DNA from: Bifidobacterium angulatum DSM 20098 = JCM 7096 | GTDB lineage: Bacteria > Actinomycetota > Actinomycetes > Actinomycetales > Bifidobacteriaceae | NCBI RefSeq assembly: GCF_001025155.1 | Contig: NZ_AP012322.1 | Span: 1,550,001-1,614,000 of the forward strand | Direction of reading: 5' to 3' | Length of the DNA: 64,000 nt | Part shown: piece by piece, positions 34,067-42,409 of the stretch | How the letters are laid out: every line of letters starts with the position of its first letter | Numbering within the stretch: position 1 is the first letter of the stretch | Notes under the pieces: generated by a model | The model's input: the letters and a program-made list of their open reading frames with translations, nothing else | Databases searched by the model: none | What the model was told of the DNA's origin: nothing | Made by a program: the position numbers and the translations under genes

Positions 34067-35560
34067 TCAAGATTCCGTTTTGCCTGGTCGGATGGTCGCG
34101 GCGCGTGCGATCCGATGGAGCTCTTCCTCCCAGCGCCCCACGGCCTTGGAACGACGCCCGGGCCGGGCCGCGTCCAGGCACAGCATGACGGCCAGGCCGT
34201 CCGGCCGGGGCGCGAGCAGCGCGACCGTCAGGCACGAGCCGTTGCGCGCCTCCCAGCGGCGGGTGAACGGGCCCTCCCCGCACGGCTCGCGCGAGACCGA
34301 GCGCGCGGGCCCGTTATCCCCCTCCCAGCGCTCCAGCCACTCGTCCCACGCCTCCCCGCCGTCCGCCTCCGCATCCCACTCCGCCTCGGCCAGGTACAGG
34401 GACGCCACGGGATCCCCGCCCCGTCCCGCCCGTTCGAAGGCGAGCAGCACCTCGCCCGCGGCCGACGTGCGCTCCGCGAACCCCTCTCCCGGCCCGGGAA
34501 GCAGTACCTCGCCCCCGTCGCACAGTGCGACGCTCCGCGCAACCGGCTCGCGTCCCCCGGCCCGCCTGCCGTGCGCTTTCTTCCACTCGTCGATGGCCGC
34601 GTACGCGTCCAGCACCGCCTGTCCGAGCTCCTCGGCGGACGCGCCGGCAGGCACGGTGCCCCGCCACACCTCGTCGTCCACCAGATCACTGGTACGCGGC
34701 GGATACGCGCACACGAAATATGGCTTCCCCCTCTCAACGGAAACCTGAAGAAAGTCATTATTACGGGCAAAGGAACGATAGGTCTTGTATTTGGTGTCGT
34801 GCCGCCAGCAGTTCTCCTGCTCCTCGAGGCTCAGCTCGAGCGGGCCCGTGCGCTCGATGAACGCGAACGCGTCCAGCAGCGCCCCGCCTATATCCCCGGC
34901 CGTCACGTCGGGGCCCCTCAGACTCCTGAAGAACCGGTCGGTGGCCCTATCCATTCCCCAGCACTCCACACAGGGCAGGAACAGGATTCTGTTCCCCTCC
35001 CGGTTCACCGATACCGTCATCACGCCCATATCCTTTTCCTTTCCTCCCGTCCAATGATCCTGCACACGATCCGGGGTCCCGCTCGCTCCCCGCCCGTCGT
35101 GCGCTTTCTTCCACTCGTCGATGGTCGCGTACGCGTCCAGCACCGCCTGTCCGAGCTCCTCGGCGGACGCGCCGGCAGGCACGGTGCCCCGCCACACCTC
35201 GTCGTCCCAATCGTCGCCGATTCTTGGCGGATATGCGTACACCCAATATTCCTTGTCCTTGTAGTTGGTGACCTCGACGAGGTCGTTGTTCCGGACGAAC
35301 GCCCGATACGTCCTGTATCTGGTGTCGTGCCGCCAGAAGTTCTCCTGCTCCTCGAGGCTCAGCTCGAGCGGGCCCGTGCGCTCGATGAACGCGAACGAGT
35401 CCAGCAGCGCCACGCCCACATCCCCGGCCGTCACGCCGGGGCCCTTCAGACTCCGAAAGAACCGGTCCGTCACCCGATTGATGCCCCAGCTCATCACGAA
35501 CGGGCAGACCAGGAACCTGTCCTTCTCCCTGTTTATGGAGACTATCCTTATCTGGCTCAT
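34067..35560 (-). CDS. Two CdiI-like immunity modules fused to an unknown C-terminal domain
   Basis: The 497-residue protein contains two homologous modules (about 1-155 and 178-328). Each reads: short beta-strand start, DRFFRSLKGP, TAGDxGxALLDxFAFIERTGPLELSLEEQENxWRHDT, YRTYRAFVRNND, and VWRGTVPAGASAEELGQAVLDAYAAIDEW. The paired E-x-G-x-A-x-L helices and the late VPAGAS-AEELG stretch resemble CdiI-type contact-dependent-inhibition immunity proteins (CdiI_4-like); this is from memory, not a search. Residues about 338-494 form a separate domain (SVALCDGGEVLLPGPGEGF… REPCGEGPFTRRWEARN…) I do not recognise. The start ATG has AGGAGG upstream. The second module also has its own ATG (residue 178) after a GGAAAAGG site, so it may be made separately. 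There is no signal peptide. The C-terminal domain is almost identical in DNA to the right arm of the island. Confidence 0.75.
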   Translation of the reverse strand: MSQIRIVSINREKDRFLVCPFVMSWGINRVTDRFFRSLKGPGVTAGDVGVALLDSFAFIERTGPLELSLEEQENFWRHDTRYRTYRAFVRNNDLVEVTNYKDKEYWVYAYPPRIGDDWDDEVWRGTVPAGASAEELGQAVLDAYATIDEWKKAHDGRGASGTPDRVQDHWTGGKEKDMGVMTVSVNREGNRILFLPCVECWGMDRATDRFFRSLRGPDVTAGDIGGALLDAFAFIERTGPLELSLEEQENCWRHDTKYKTYRSFARNNDFLQVSVERGKPYFVCAYPPRTSDLVDDEVWRGTVPAGASAEELGQAVLDAYAAIDEWKKAHGRRAGGREPVARSVALCDGGEVLLPGPGEGFAERTSAAGEVLLAFERAGRGGDPVASLYLAEAEWDAEADGGEAWDEWLERWEGDNGPARSVSREPCGEGPFTRRWEARNGSCLTVALLAPRPDGLAVMLCLDAARPGRRSKAVGRWEEELHRIARAATIRPGKTES

Positions 35561-35571
35561 GTATTTTCCTC

Positions 35572-35715
35572 CTATTTCGCGATCTTGTACACGATGCGTA
35601 TGCCCGTGCCGGCATGCTCCCTCTGGAACGCCCTCAGCGCCCCGGCGATATCATTGCCGATGGCGGTGTCCGGGAACACGACCTCCAGCATCTTGGCGAA
35701 GTCATTGCCATGCAT
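35572..35715 (-). CDS. Very small ORF preceding the immunity-module gene
   Basis: The 47-residue frame (MHGNDFAKMLEVVFPDT… GTGIRIVYKIAK) starts at an ATG preceded by GGGGAAGG and ends 11 bp before the module gene, so it looks translated and co-transcribed. A longer reading to 35784 adds 23 residues without a better start. Its last 14 codons (AGTGIRIVYKIAK and stop) recur in the right arm at about 36424-36466, so the inverted repeat includes this tail. It may be a real small protein or the remnant of a larger gene; no family is recognised. Confidence 0.4.
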   Translation of the reverse strand: MHGNDFAKMLEVVFPDTAIGNDIAGALRAFQREHAGTGIRIVYKIAK

Positions 35716-35784
35716 CGCCTTCCCCGTCTTCCTATTCCCCGGTATCGGCGGTGGCCGCAGGAACGGAAGCTTTATTGGATGCAA

Positions 35785-36065
35785 TCGATCGCTATTTGTG
35801 TCCAGCCTGCCCGACGCCTGCGGCCGACTGTCCCTCCATCTCGCATTCCGGACGGCCTTTTTGCATGCAGGTCAATGGTTTGACGGCAGATGCCGCAACG
35901 CCCAGCCGCCGCTCCGACGCATTGCCATCGTTTGCACCCAGGGGAGCCCGTCTGCTGTAATCGGATGCGGGCCATGGTTGTGTCGGCCCGTAGGGAAGAG
36001 AAAGAGGCATGGGCGCCCGCGTCGTCGCACGCGTCCATGCGATACATGCAGGGGGATGAGGTCCT
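35785..36065. other. Centre of the inverted-repeat island, no gene recognised
   Basis: These 281 bp separate the two arms. Frames exist on both strands but none has a good start site or a recognisable protein pattern. A weak GAGGT near 36060 serves the CBM26 fragment. The promoter of the left-hand operon may lie here. Confidence 0.4.
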
Positions 36066-36416
36066 ATGAGGGGTTCCCGTCTGTCATGCGTGCTATGCAC
36101 GCTGCTTTCGCTGTTCATGGTGATGCCTGCCTCGGTGGCGTCCGCAGCCACCGAAGGAAGCGGCGGGTCCGGCGAGGTGACGATCCATTATCACGACAGC
36201 GCCGGCTGGGCGAAGCCGTTCGCGTACATGTACGGCGATGGTGTGCGCTCCGCGTCCTGGCCGGGCGAACGGATGGCGGACGACGGCGACGGCTGATACA
36301 GCGTTACCGTGAATGCGCCGCATGGATTGCGCGTGCTGTTCAGCGACAACGGAAAATCGCAGCACCCCGGAACAAACCAACCGGGGTACGAGGTCAATGG
36401 CGAAGCCTGGTTCGTG
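36066..36416 (+). pseudogene. Secreted CBM26 starch-binding fragment with in-frame stop
   Basis: The frame opens with a good signal peptide (MRGSRLSCVLCTLLSLFMVM…ASVASAA), then VTIHYHDSAGWAKPFAYMY, SWPGERMADDGDG, a TGA at 36294-36296, and in the same frame YSVTVNAPHGLRVLFSDNG and HPGTNQPGYEVNGEAWFV. The pattern (sugar-binding aromatic residues, SWPG, and PGxNQPGYxVxGExW) fits carbohydrate-binding module family 26, which binds starch. In that family the residue after GDG/GNG is normally Trp, so TGA is a one-base change from TGG. No catalytic amylase domain is present. The frame then runs into the right-arm repeat, which suggests a deletion or recombination junction near 36417-36425. Confidence 0.65.
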
Positions 36417-36477
36417 GGGAGCGCGCCGGCACGGGCATACGCATCGTATACAAGATCGCCAAGTGAAAGGACCACAT

Positions 36478-37023
36478 ATGGAACCGGACTTGATCCCAGA
36501 TTCGTGTTGATAGACAAGGAGGGCAGTCGTTTCTTGATTCGCCCATGCGTAGAATCCTGGGGCGTCAATCGGGAGACAGACCGATTCTTCAGGAGCCTGA
36601 AGGGCCCCGGCATGACGGCCGGGGACATAGGCGGGGCGGTGCTGGACGCGTTCGCGTTCATCGAGCGCACGGGCCAGCTCGAGCTGAGCCTCGAGGAAAG
36701 GAGGAATTCCTGGAGGCATGACACGAGGTACAGGACGCATCGGGCGTTCGTCCGGAACAACGATTTCGTCCGGGTCTCCACCAGTCCCGGCGGCAGGTAT
36801 CTGGTGTGCGCCTATGCGCCAAGGTCGGGCGGCGACGATCCGGGAGACTCCGTATGGCACGCCATCGTGCCCGCCGGCGCGTCCGCGGGGGAGCTCGGGC
36901 GGGGCAGTGATGGACGCGTACGGGGCGATCGACGAGTGGAAGAGGGCGCGCGGCGAGCGGGGAGTGAACAAGGCTCCGGATCGTGTACAGGATTACCAAG
37001 TAGAAGGAAAGGAAGCAGATGAT
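36478..37023 (+). pseudogene. Frameshifted first immunity module of the right arm
   Basis: This stretch aligns with module 1 of the left-arm gene (GSRFLIRPCVESWGVNRETDRFFRSL… WRHDTRYRTHRAFVRNND… VPAGASAGELG), but it is broken twice. The ATG at 36478, in the place of the left-arm start and after AAAGGA, is out of frame with the module and stops after 10 codons (TGA). A second frameshift falls at about 36897-36905, where CGGGCGGGGCAGTG has one G too many. Restoring both frames joins it directly to the intact gene at 37024, as in the left arm. GTG 36504 could start a truncated product. Confidence 0.75.
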
Positions 37024-37992
37024 ATGGGTGTGATGACGGTATCGGTGAACCGGGAGGGGAATAGGCTCCTGCTTCTACCTTATGTGGAGTGTTGGGGCGT
37101 TGATCGATTAACGGATCGGTTCTTTGCGAGCCTGAAGGGCCCCGACGTGACGGCCGAGGACGTGGGCGGGGCATTGCTGGACGCGTTCTCGTTCGTCGAG
37201 TGCACGGGCCCGCTCGAACTGAACCTCGAGGAGCAGGAGAACTGCTGGCGGCACGACACCAGATACAAGACGTGGAGGGCGTTCGCCCGGAACAACGATT
37301 TCGTGGACGTCACCTACTACGAGGATAGGTACTACTGGGTGTGCGCATATCCGCCAAGAATCGGCGACGATTGGGACGACGAGGTGTGGCGGGGCACCGT
37401 GCCTGCGGGCGTGTCCGCCCGGGAGCTCGGACAGGCGGTGATGGACGCGTACGCGGCCATCGACGAGTGGAAGAGAACGCACGGCCGGCGGGCCGGAGGG
37501 CATGAGCCGGTTGCGCGGAGCGTCGCACTGTGCGATGGGGGCGAGGTACTGCTTCCCGGGCCGGGAGAGGGGTTCGCGGAGCGCACGTCGGCCGCGGGCG
37601 AGGTGCTGCTCGCCTTCGAACGGGCGGGACGGGGCGGGGATCCCGTGGCGTCCCTGTACCTGGCCGAGGCGGAGTGGGATGCGGAGGCGGACGGCGGGGA
37701 GGCGTGGGACGAGTGGCTGGAGCGCTGGGAGGGGGATAACGGGCCCGCGCGCTCGGTCTCGCGCGAGCCGTGCGGGGAGGGCCCGTTCACCCGCCGCTGG
37801 GAGGCGCGCAACGGCTCGTGCCTGACGGTCGCGCTGCTCGCGCCCCGGCCGGACGGCCTGGCCGTCATGCTGTCCCTGGACGCGGCCCGGCCCGGGCGTC
37901 GTTCCAAGGCCGTGGGGCGCTGGGAGGAAGAGCTCCATCGGATCGCACGCGCCGCGACCATCCGACCAGGCAAACCCGAAACGGACGAATAA
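37024..37992 (+). CDS. Single CdiI-like immunity module fused to the unknown C-terminal domain
   Basis: The 322-residue protein begins MGVMTVSVNREGNRLL, after a good GGAAAGGAAG site, at the position equivalent to Met178 of the left-arm protein. Residues about 1-155 are one module (DRFFASLKGPDVTAEDVGGALLDAF… KTWRAFARNNDF… VPAGVSARELGQAVMDAYAAIDEW) and about 160-316 are the C-terminal domain shared almost identically with the left arm. The module is a mosaic: its first part resembles left module 2, while PPRIGDDWDDEVWRG matches left module 1. The protein is probably cytoplasmic. A polymorphic-toxin immunity role is inferred from module resemblance; no toxin is encoded nearby. A terminator follows at 38028. 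Confidence 0.72.
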   Translation: MGVMTVSVNREGNRLLLLPYVECWGVDRLTDRFFASLKGPDVTAEDVGGALLDAFSFVECTGPLELNLEEQENCWRHDTRYKTWRAFARNNDFVDVTYYEDRYYWVCAYPPRIGDDWDDEVWRGTVPAGVSARELGQAVMDAYAAIDEWKRTHGRRAGGHEPVARSVALCDGGEVLLPGPGEGFAERTSAAGEVLLAFERAGRGGDPVASLYLAEAEWDAEADGGEAWDEWLERWEGDNGPARSVSREPCGEGPFTRRWEARNGSCLTVALLAPRPDGLAVMLSLDAARPGRRSKAVGRWEEELHRIARAATIRPGKPETDE

Positions 37993-38027
37993 ACGCTCCG
38001 GCATTAAGACAATACGCAATCGACAGA

Positions 38028-38057
38028 AAAGCCCGGAGGCGAACACCTCCGGGCTTT
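38028..38057 (+). terminator. Terminator after the right-arm gene
   Basis: A 12-bp perfect stem pairs AAAGCCCGGAGG (38028-38039) with CCTCCGGGCTTT (38046-38057) around a 6-nt loop, 35 bp after the stop of the 322-residue gene. Confidence 0.8.
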
Positions 38058-38310
38058 AGAGAGAGAAGAGAGAAGAAGAGGATTCAATTATCAGGAACCT
38101 TGCGGTTCGGGGCTTTTTGCAGCTGAGACATAGTTAACATCCCCAACCTTCAGGAACCACCATGTTTTTCTGCGAGTTTCCTGTGAATCCACGCTTACAG
38201 ACGCACGCGAGCAGCCGTGTACCCGAAACCCACATACCCGCCACAATCCGCATGCCCGGAATCTACACTCCCCCGCCAAGCTCGCATCCCACATCCATAT
38301 GCAAACACAA

Positions 38311-38332
38311 CGGCCCCTCCGCGGAGGGGCCG
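38311..38332 (-). terminator. Terminator after the DUF711 gene
   Basis: A perfect 22-nt palindrome (CGGCCCCTCC followed by GCGGAGGGGCCG) lies 28 bp beyond the DUF711 stop. On the minus strand it is followed by TTGTGTTTG, a modest T-rich tract. Confidence 0.7.
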
Positions 38333-38359
38333 AAGCAATGCGCTAATGCACGGAATGCT

Positions 38360-39724
38360 CTAGTTCTTGAAGGAGTGGATCGGTGCCGGAATACGGCCGC
38401 CACGGGTCACGAAGGCCTCGCAGCTGGTCTGGTTCACCGGAATGATCGGCGCATAGCCCATCAGACCGCCGAAGTTGGCCATATCGCCCACGCCCTTGCC
38501 TTCCACCGGGATCACGCGCACGGCGGTGGTCTTCTGGTTGACCATGCCGATGGCCGCTTCGTCGGCGATGATGCCGGAGATGGTGGCCGCGGTGGTGTCG
38601 CCAGGAATGGCGATCATGTCAAGGCCGACGGAGCACACGCAGGTCATGGCCTCAAGCTTCTCGATCTTCAGGCAGCCGTTGGTGGCCGCGTCGATCATGT
38701 TCTTGTCTTCGGAGACCGGGATGAACGCGCCGGACAGGCCGCCCACATAGGAGGACGCCATGATGCCGCCCTTCTTCACCTGGTCGTTGAGCATGGCGAG
38801 CGCCGCGGTGGTACCCGGGGCACCCACCTGCTCCAAGCCGATCTTCTCCAACACTTCGCCAACGGAATCGCCGACGGCCGGGGTCGGGGCAAGCGACAGG
38901 TCGATGATGCCGAACGGCACGCCGAGGCGACGGGACGCCTCCTGGGCCACCAGCTGGCCGACACGCGTGATCTTGAATGCAGTGCGTTTGATGGTTTCGC
39001 ACAGGAATTCGAAATCCTTGCCCTTGGCCTCGTCCAGCGCACGGGAGACCACGCCCGGGCCGGAAACGCCGACGTTGATCACGGCGTCGCCTTCGGTCAC
39101 GCCATGGAAGCCGCCCGCCATGAACGGGTTGTCGTCGGGGGCGTTGCAGAACGCCACAAACTTCACGCATCCGTAGGAATCGTTATCAGCGGTGGCGTGC
39201 GCGATGTCCTTGATGATATGGCCGAGCAGTTCAACGGAATTCATGTCGATGCCGGTCTTGGTGGAGCCCACGTTCACGGAGGAACACACGATATCGGTTT
39301 CGGAAAGCGCCTGCGGCAGGGAACGGATAAGCATCTCCTCGGCCGGGGTCATGGACTTGGACACGAGTGCGGAATAGCCGCCGATCAGGTCGACGCCGAC
39401 GTTCTTGGCAGCACGGTCGAGCGCGTGCGCGATCTTGACGAAATCCTCGGAGCTCTTGCAGGAGCTTGCGCCGACCAGCGAGATCGGAGTGACGGTGATG
39501 CGCTTGTTGACGATCGGGATGCCGTAGTCGCGTTCGATGGCTTGGCCGGTGGATACGAGATCCTTGGCATACGTGGTGATCTTGTTGTAGATGTTCTCGC
39601 AGACCTCGTCGACGCTGTCGGCGGCACAGTCCAGCAGGCTGATGCCCATGGTGATGGTGCGCACGTCGAGCTTCTCCTGCTCGATCATCTTGTTGGTCTC
39701 GTGGACCTCCATGATATTCAGCAT
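38360..39724 (-). CDS. DUF711 / UPF0210 (PFL) family protein
   Basis: The 454-residue protein has the usual family length (about 450) and is highly conserved: [83 protein letters not shown] and [23 protein letters not shown]. The family is glycyl-radical/pyruvate-formate-lyase-like in fold, but it has no confirmed reaction. Start ATG 39724 follows AAGGA. It lies 57 bp downstream of the ACT-domain gene on the same strand; this pair is conserved in many anaerobes, which suggests that the ACT protein regulates or partners it. Confidence 0.92.
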   Translation of the reverse strand: MLNIMEVHETNKMIEQEKLDVRTITMGISLLDCAADSVDEVCENIYNKITTYAKDLVSTGQAIERDYGIPIVNKRITVTPISLVGASSCKSSEDFVKIAHALDRAAKNVGVDLIGGYSALVSKSMTPAEEMLIRSLPQALSETDIVCSSVNVGSTKTGIDMNSVELLGHIIKDIAHATADNDSYGCVKFVAFCNAPDDNPFMAGGFHGVTEGDAVINVGVSGPGVVSRALDEAKGKDFEFLCETIKRTAFKITRVGQLVAQEASRRLGVPFGIIDLSLAPTPAVGDSVGEVLEKIGLEQVGAPGTTAALAMLNDQVKKGGIMASSYVGGLSGAFIPVSEDKNMIDAATNGCLKIEKLEAMTCVCSVGLDMIAIPGDTTAATISGIIADEAAIGMVNQKTTAVRVIPVEGKGVGDMANFGGLMGYAPIIPVNQTSCEAFVTRGGRIPAPIHSFKN

Positions 39725-39781
39725 GGTTTTTCCTTACGGTTGCTCGGATTCGAAGGTTCGGTTACTTGCCTGGCCAGCAGC

Positions 39782-40054
39782 TCAGACGCGGTGCATCTTG
39801 GTGAAGATCTCTTCGCGCTGGCAGCGGATGCGCACGCCGATCTCCTCGCCGAGCTTGTCGAGATCGTCGACGACGGTGCCGAATTCTTCGTCGGCGTTGG
39901 AGTAGTCCACAATCATCATCATGTTGAAGAAACCGTCGATGATGGTCTGCGAAATGTCGAGTACGTTGACCTTGTGCGCGGAAAGATAGGTGCAGACGCG
40001 TGCGATGATGCCGACAGTATCCTGACCGACGACGGTGATGATTGCCTTGTTCAT
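39782..40054 (-). CDS. Small ACT-domain protein (UPF0237)
   Basis: The 90-residue protein is a single ACT domain: NKAIITVVGQDTVGIIARVCTYL, the ligand-site glycine region, then VNVLDISQTIIDGFFNMMMIVD. UPF0237 members are about 90 residues. ACT domains usually bind amino acids or similar ligands and dimerise. Start ATG 40054 follows GGGAG. It is the first gene of a two-gene unit with the DUF711 protein. Ligand unknown. Confidence 0.93.
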   Translation of the reverse strand: MNKAIITVVGQDTVGIIARVCTYLSAHKVNVLDISQTIIDGFFNMMMIVDYSNADEEFGTVVDDLDKLGEEIGVRIRCQREEIFTKMHRV

Positions 40055-40427
40055 GGAACTCCCTAATCGTTAGGTGCGAATATCCAGTTACCGCCTCGGC
40101 GAATTGCCGGGCGTGCCCCCAAGTATAGGAAACGCACGCGCCAAAACACCCCTCTCCCCCGCTTTTCGCATTACATGGTGAGACGCCACACGCGCATGTC
40201 AGTAGTCAAACGTTTACCTAGGTCGTCACCGCCCGCGGATTCACCCGCGCTGTGTCGCAACACAACATGACATGCAACATCCGCCGGCAAATTACATCGC
40301 AGCGCACATATTGTGCCCATATCTCGCACATATCGTGTACATACCCCTGCATATACGGCAGCGGCCCCGCACCCGCCGTGTCACAAGGAACACGCAGGAA
40401 CGGGGCCGCCGGATACGGCGCTATGTC
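40055..40427. promoter_or_regulatory. Gap with promoter region of the ACT-DUF711 unit and a LacI-type palindrome
   Basis: This 373-bp gap has no gene. At 40205-40216 it holds GTCAAACGTTTA with a perfect AAACGTTT core, centred on CG like LacI-family operators. GTCAAACGTTA is also present in the promoter region of the solute-binding-protein gene (47974-47984) at the other end of the sugar locus. A hairpin near 40361 is listed separately. Confidence 0.4.
40361..40409 (-). terminator. Probable terminator of the GH32 locus
   Basis: GCGGCCCCG (40361-40369) pairs with CGGGGCCGC (40401-40409) around a 31-nt loop, starting 18 bp beyond the GH32 stop. No T-run is present, so efficiency is uncertain. 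Confidence 0.45.
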
Positions 40428-42341
40428 TTAGCGCCAAATACCGTTCAATGCACGCGCATCAACCGCATCGATCTTGCCGGACGACGCGATGCGAAGCTCA
40501 CCGTCGCCATCGGCGCCTTGGAACAGCATGCTTCCTGCCGCCTGACCGCCATTGAGGAACACTTCGACAACATTGCGGTCGAAGAACACCTCCACCTGGC
40601 GAACATCGGTGATGCCGCTGTCGAAGTCGACATCCTCCACCGCAGTGCCCTTGGCCACCAGACGCGTCACGCCGTCGGTACGCTGCAGCAGCAGTTCGGT
40701 CGGCCTGCCGTCCTGCGGGTTGGCGCCCTTCGCCAGCACCATGATGGCATCGGCATCATCTGCCAGATGCACGTTCGCATAGTATGCGTTGCCGGGAGCC
40801 GTCACGACCATATCGTCTCCGTCACCATGCACGGCGAGACGCTCGCCGAGCAGCTCGCGGTACACTTCATCCACCGGCTTGCTGTACAGTCTGCCGTCAC
40901 GCACGTGCAATTCGCGCGGCAGCGACATCATGCCGTTGGCCAGGCACGGCTGTTCGACACGCATCGCCGGAAAATCGGTGAACCAGCCGAATACGATGCG
41001 ACGGCCGTTATCGTCGGCGAAGCTTTGCGTGGCGTAATATCCGGTGCCGAAATCGCACCAGTCGCTGGCCTTGACATCCAGTTTCGGACCATTATCGGTG
41101 TTCACCAAGTCGCCGGCATACCAACGCACCTGCTGGAAACGTCCCTGCTTGTCGCGGTAGTGCATCAGCGCGCCCACGGCAACGGTCACGCCGTCGACCT
41201 GGAACAGGTCCGGGCATTCGTAGGTGCGTGCGATCTGATGACCGAAATCGGCGAGCACCGGTCCTTCGTAGCGCCATGTCACATTGCGCTTGAGCGGTTT
41301 CTTCGCGGAGAACAATGTCATGGCGGGAACGGTGGCGTTGTTCGGCTGGTCGACCCCCGGCTTGCCCTGAGGAGAATAAGTGAACCAGCCGCCGGTGTTC
41401 TGGGTGCTGATGCCGGGAACCGCGCTATCGGCGGCGTCTGCGCCAAATTCCGATACCGGCAGATTGGTGGCGGTTACCATATAGGCACGATCCGGGTCGA
41501 GCGCCTCGCCGCCCATGCCGCATTCAACCTTCGGATCACGGAAGTCATAGCCAAAATCGTCATTCGCACGCAGCGCCACCGGCGATTCCACGCGAACATG
41601 CACGCCGTCCTCGCACAGGCAGGTGGTCTGGTATTCGGTGACGGAGGATTCGTCGCCGCGGGTTTCCAGATGACGGGTCAGGTACAGGCGGATGGCGCTT
41701 GCCTCGTTGCCGGCGACCGGATTGTCATGTTCGTCCACGGTCACGGCCGAACCGGAGAACGCGCCGCCGACGATACGCTCGTCGGTGTGCAGTTCGGGCT
41801 GCGGTTCAAGGAAGACCGGCAGATGAGTCCAATGCACCAGATCACGGCTTACCGCGTGCCCCCAATGCATATTGTCCCAGCCGAAACCATACGGATTGAG
41901 CTGGAAGAACAGGTGGTAGCGCCCTTGGAACTGGCACAGGCCGTTCGGATCGTTCATCCAACGTGCGAACGGTTCGAAATGCGCGCCCGAACGCCCGAAA
42001 CGGTTGTAGATCTGTTCCAGCGTGGGCTGTGCAGGCCAATCGGTGTCGCTTGGATTCAAGTTCACGTAACGAACGCCGTTGTCAAGCAGGTCATCGCATT
42101 CGGAAAGGTAGCCGAAGCGTACAACCAGGCCGCTTGCCGCCACGGTGACGGTGGATTTCTGCGGCACCGCAATGGAGAAATGATGCCTGCGTTCGGCGAT
42201 GGGCATGGTGTGCGCCGCGATTGCGACGCCGTTGCCGTCCGCAACGGTGACGACGGCGTTCCCCTCGCCACAGCGTTCGGCGAACAGATCGAGCTGCCGG
42301 TAGCCGCCGGTTTCGATGGAGATGGAATAGGTATTCGACAT
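40428..42341 (-). CDS. Intracellular GH32 beta-fructofuranosidase
   Basis: The 637-residue enzyme hydrolyses sucrose or fructo-oligosaccharides. It has the three GH32 catalytic signatures: WMNDPNG with nucleophile Asp131, FRDPK with Asp269 as transition-state stabiliser, and YECPDLF with acid/base Glu375. A C-terminal beta-sandwich follows (DVRQVEVFFDRNVVEVFLNGG). About 105 N-terminal residues form an extra beta-rich region seen in some bifidobacterial enzymes. There is no signal peptide, so it acts in the cytoplasm on imported sugar. Start ATG 42341 follows AGAGGGG. It is the last gene of a minus-strand locus with its LacI regulator and an ABC importer; sucrose-6-phosphate is an unlikely substrate since no PTS gene is near. 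Confidence 0.93.
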   Translation of the reverse strand: MSNTYSISIETGGYRQLDLFAERCGEGNAVVTVADGNGVAIAAHTMPIAERRHHFSIAVPQKSTVTVAASGLVVRFGYLSECDDLLDNGVRYVNLNPSDTDWPAQPTLEQIYNRFGRSGAHFEPFARWMNDPNGLCQFQGRYHLFFQLNPYGFGWDNMHWGHAVSRDLVHWTHLPVFLEPQPELHTDERIVGGAFSGSAVTVDEHDNPVAGNEASAIRLYLTRHLETRGDESSVTEYQTTCLCEDGVHVRVESPVALRANDDFGYDFRDPKVECGMGGEALDPDRAYMVTATNLPVSEFGADAADSAVPGISTQNTGGWFTYSPQGKPGVDQPNNATVPAMTLFSAKKPLKRNVTWRYEGPVLADFGHQIARTYECPDLFQVDGVTVAVGALMHYRDKQGRFQQVRWYAGDLVNTDNGPKLDVKASDWCDFGTGYYATQSFADDNGRRIVFGWFTDFPAMRVEQPCLANGMMSLPRELHVRDGRLYSKPVDEVYRELLGERLAVHGDGDDMVVTAPGNAYYANVHLADDADAIMVLAKGANPQDGRPTELLLQRTDGVTRLVAKGTAVEDVDFDSGITDVRQVEVFFDRNVVEVFLNGGQAAGSMLFQGADGDGELRIASSGKIDAVDARALNGIWR

Positions 42342-42409
42342 AGTAGACCCCTCTACACGTGTGAAATGAATATGGAAAATGGATGGAGATACTCAAAGAC
42401 GCAGTGCCG

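Larger units (their letters stand above)
34079..37974. repeat. Long inverted repeat: 471-bp near-identical arms
   Basis: Positions 34079-34549 read on the minus strand match 37504-37974 on the plus strand with only two differences that I can find (a synonymous GAC/GAT and a Cys/Ser change). The match stops sharply just before the two stop codons. Inward of the arms, similarity continues at lower identity through the module-coding regions to about 35620 and 36420. The interior between the near-identical arms is about 2.95 kb. Such arms can support inversion or gene conversion. Confidence 0.85.
37993..38359. other. 367-bp gap with two terminators, no gene recognised
   Basis: The region between the right arm of the island and the DUF711 gene contains the two hairpins listed separately and a purine-rich stretch (38058-38082). 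Short frames occur but none has a convincing start site. Confidence 0.6.

Noticed and set aside
36066..36296. A complete 76-residue secreted small protein
   Set aside because: Reading through the TGA in the same frame completes a CBM26 pattern, so a nonsense-broken fragment is the simpler reading.
34115..36466. A 783-codon plus-strand frame across the left arm of the island
   Set aside because: It is antisense to the module gene, Arg/Pro/Ala-rich and repetitive only because the modules repeat. Its last codons include the copied IRIVYKIAK tail of the right arm by chance of frame.
33994..38057. A mobile element or integron carrying the immunity modules
   Set aside because: There is no transposase, integrase, target-site duplication of both ends or terminal repeat beyond the gene arms themselves.
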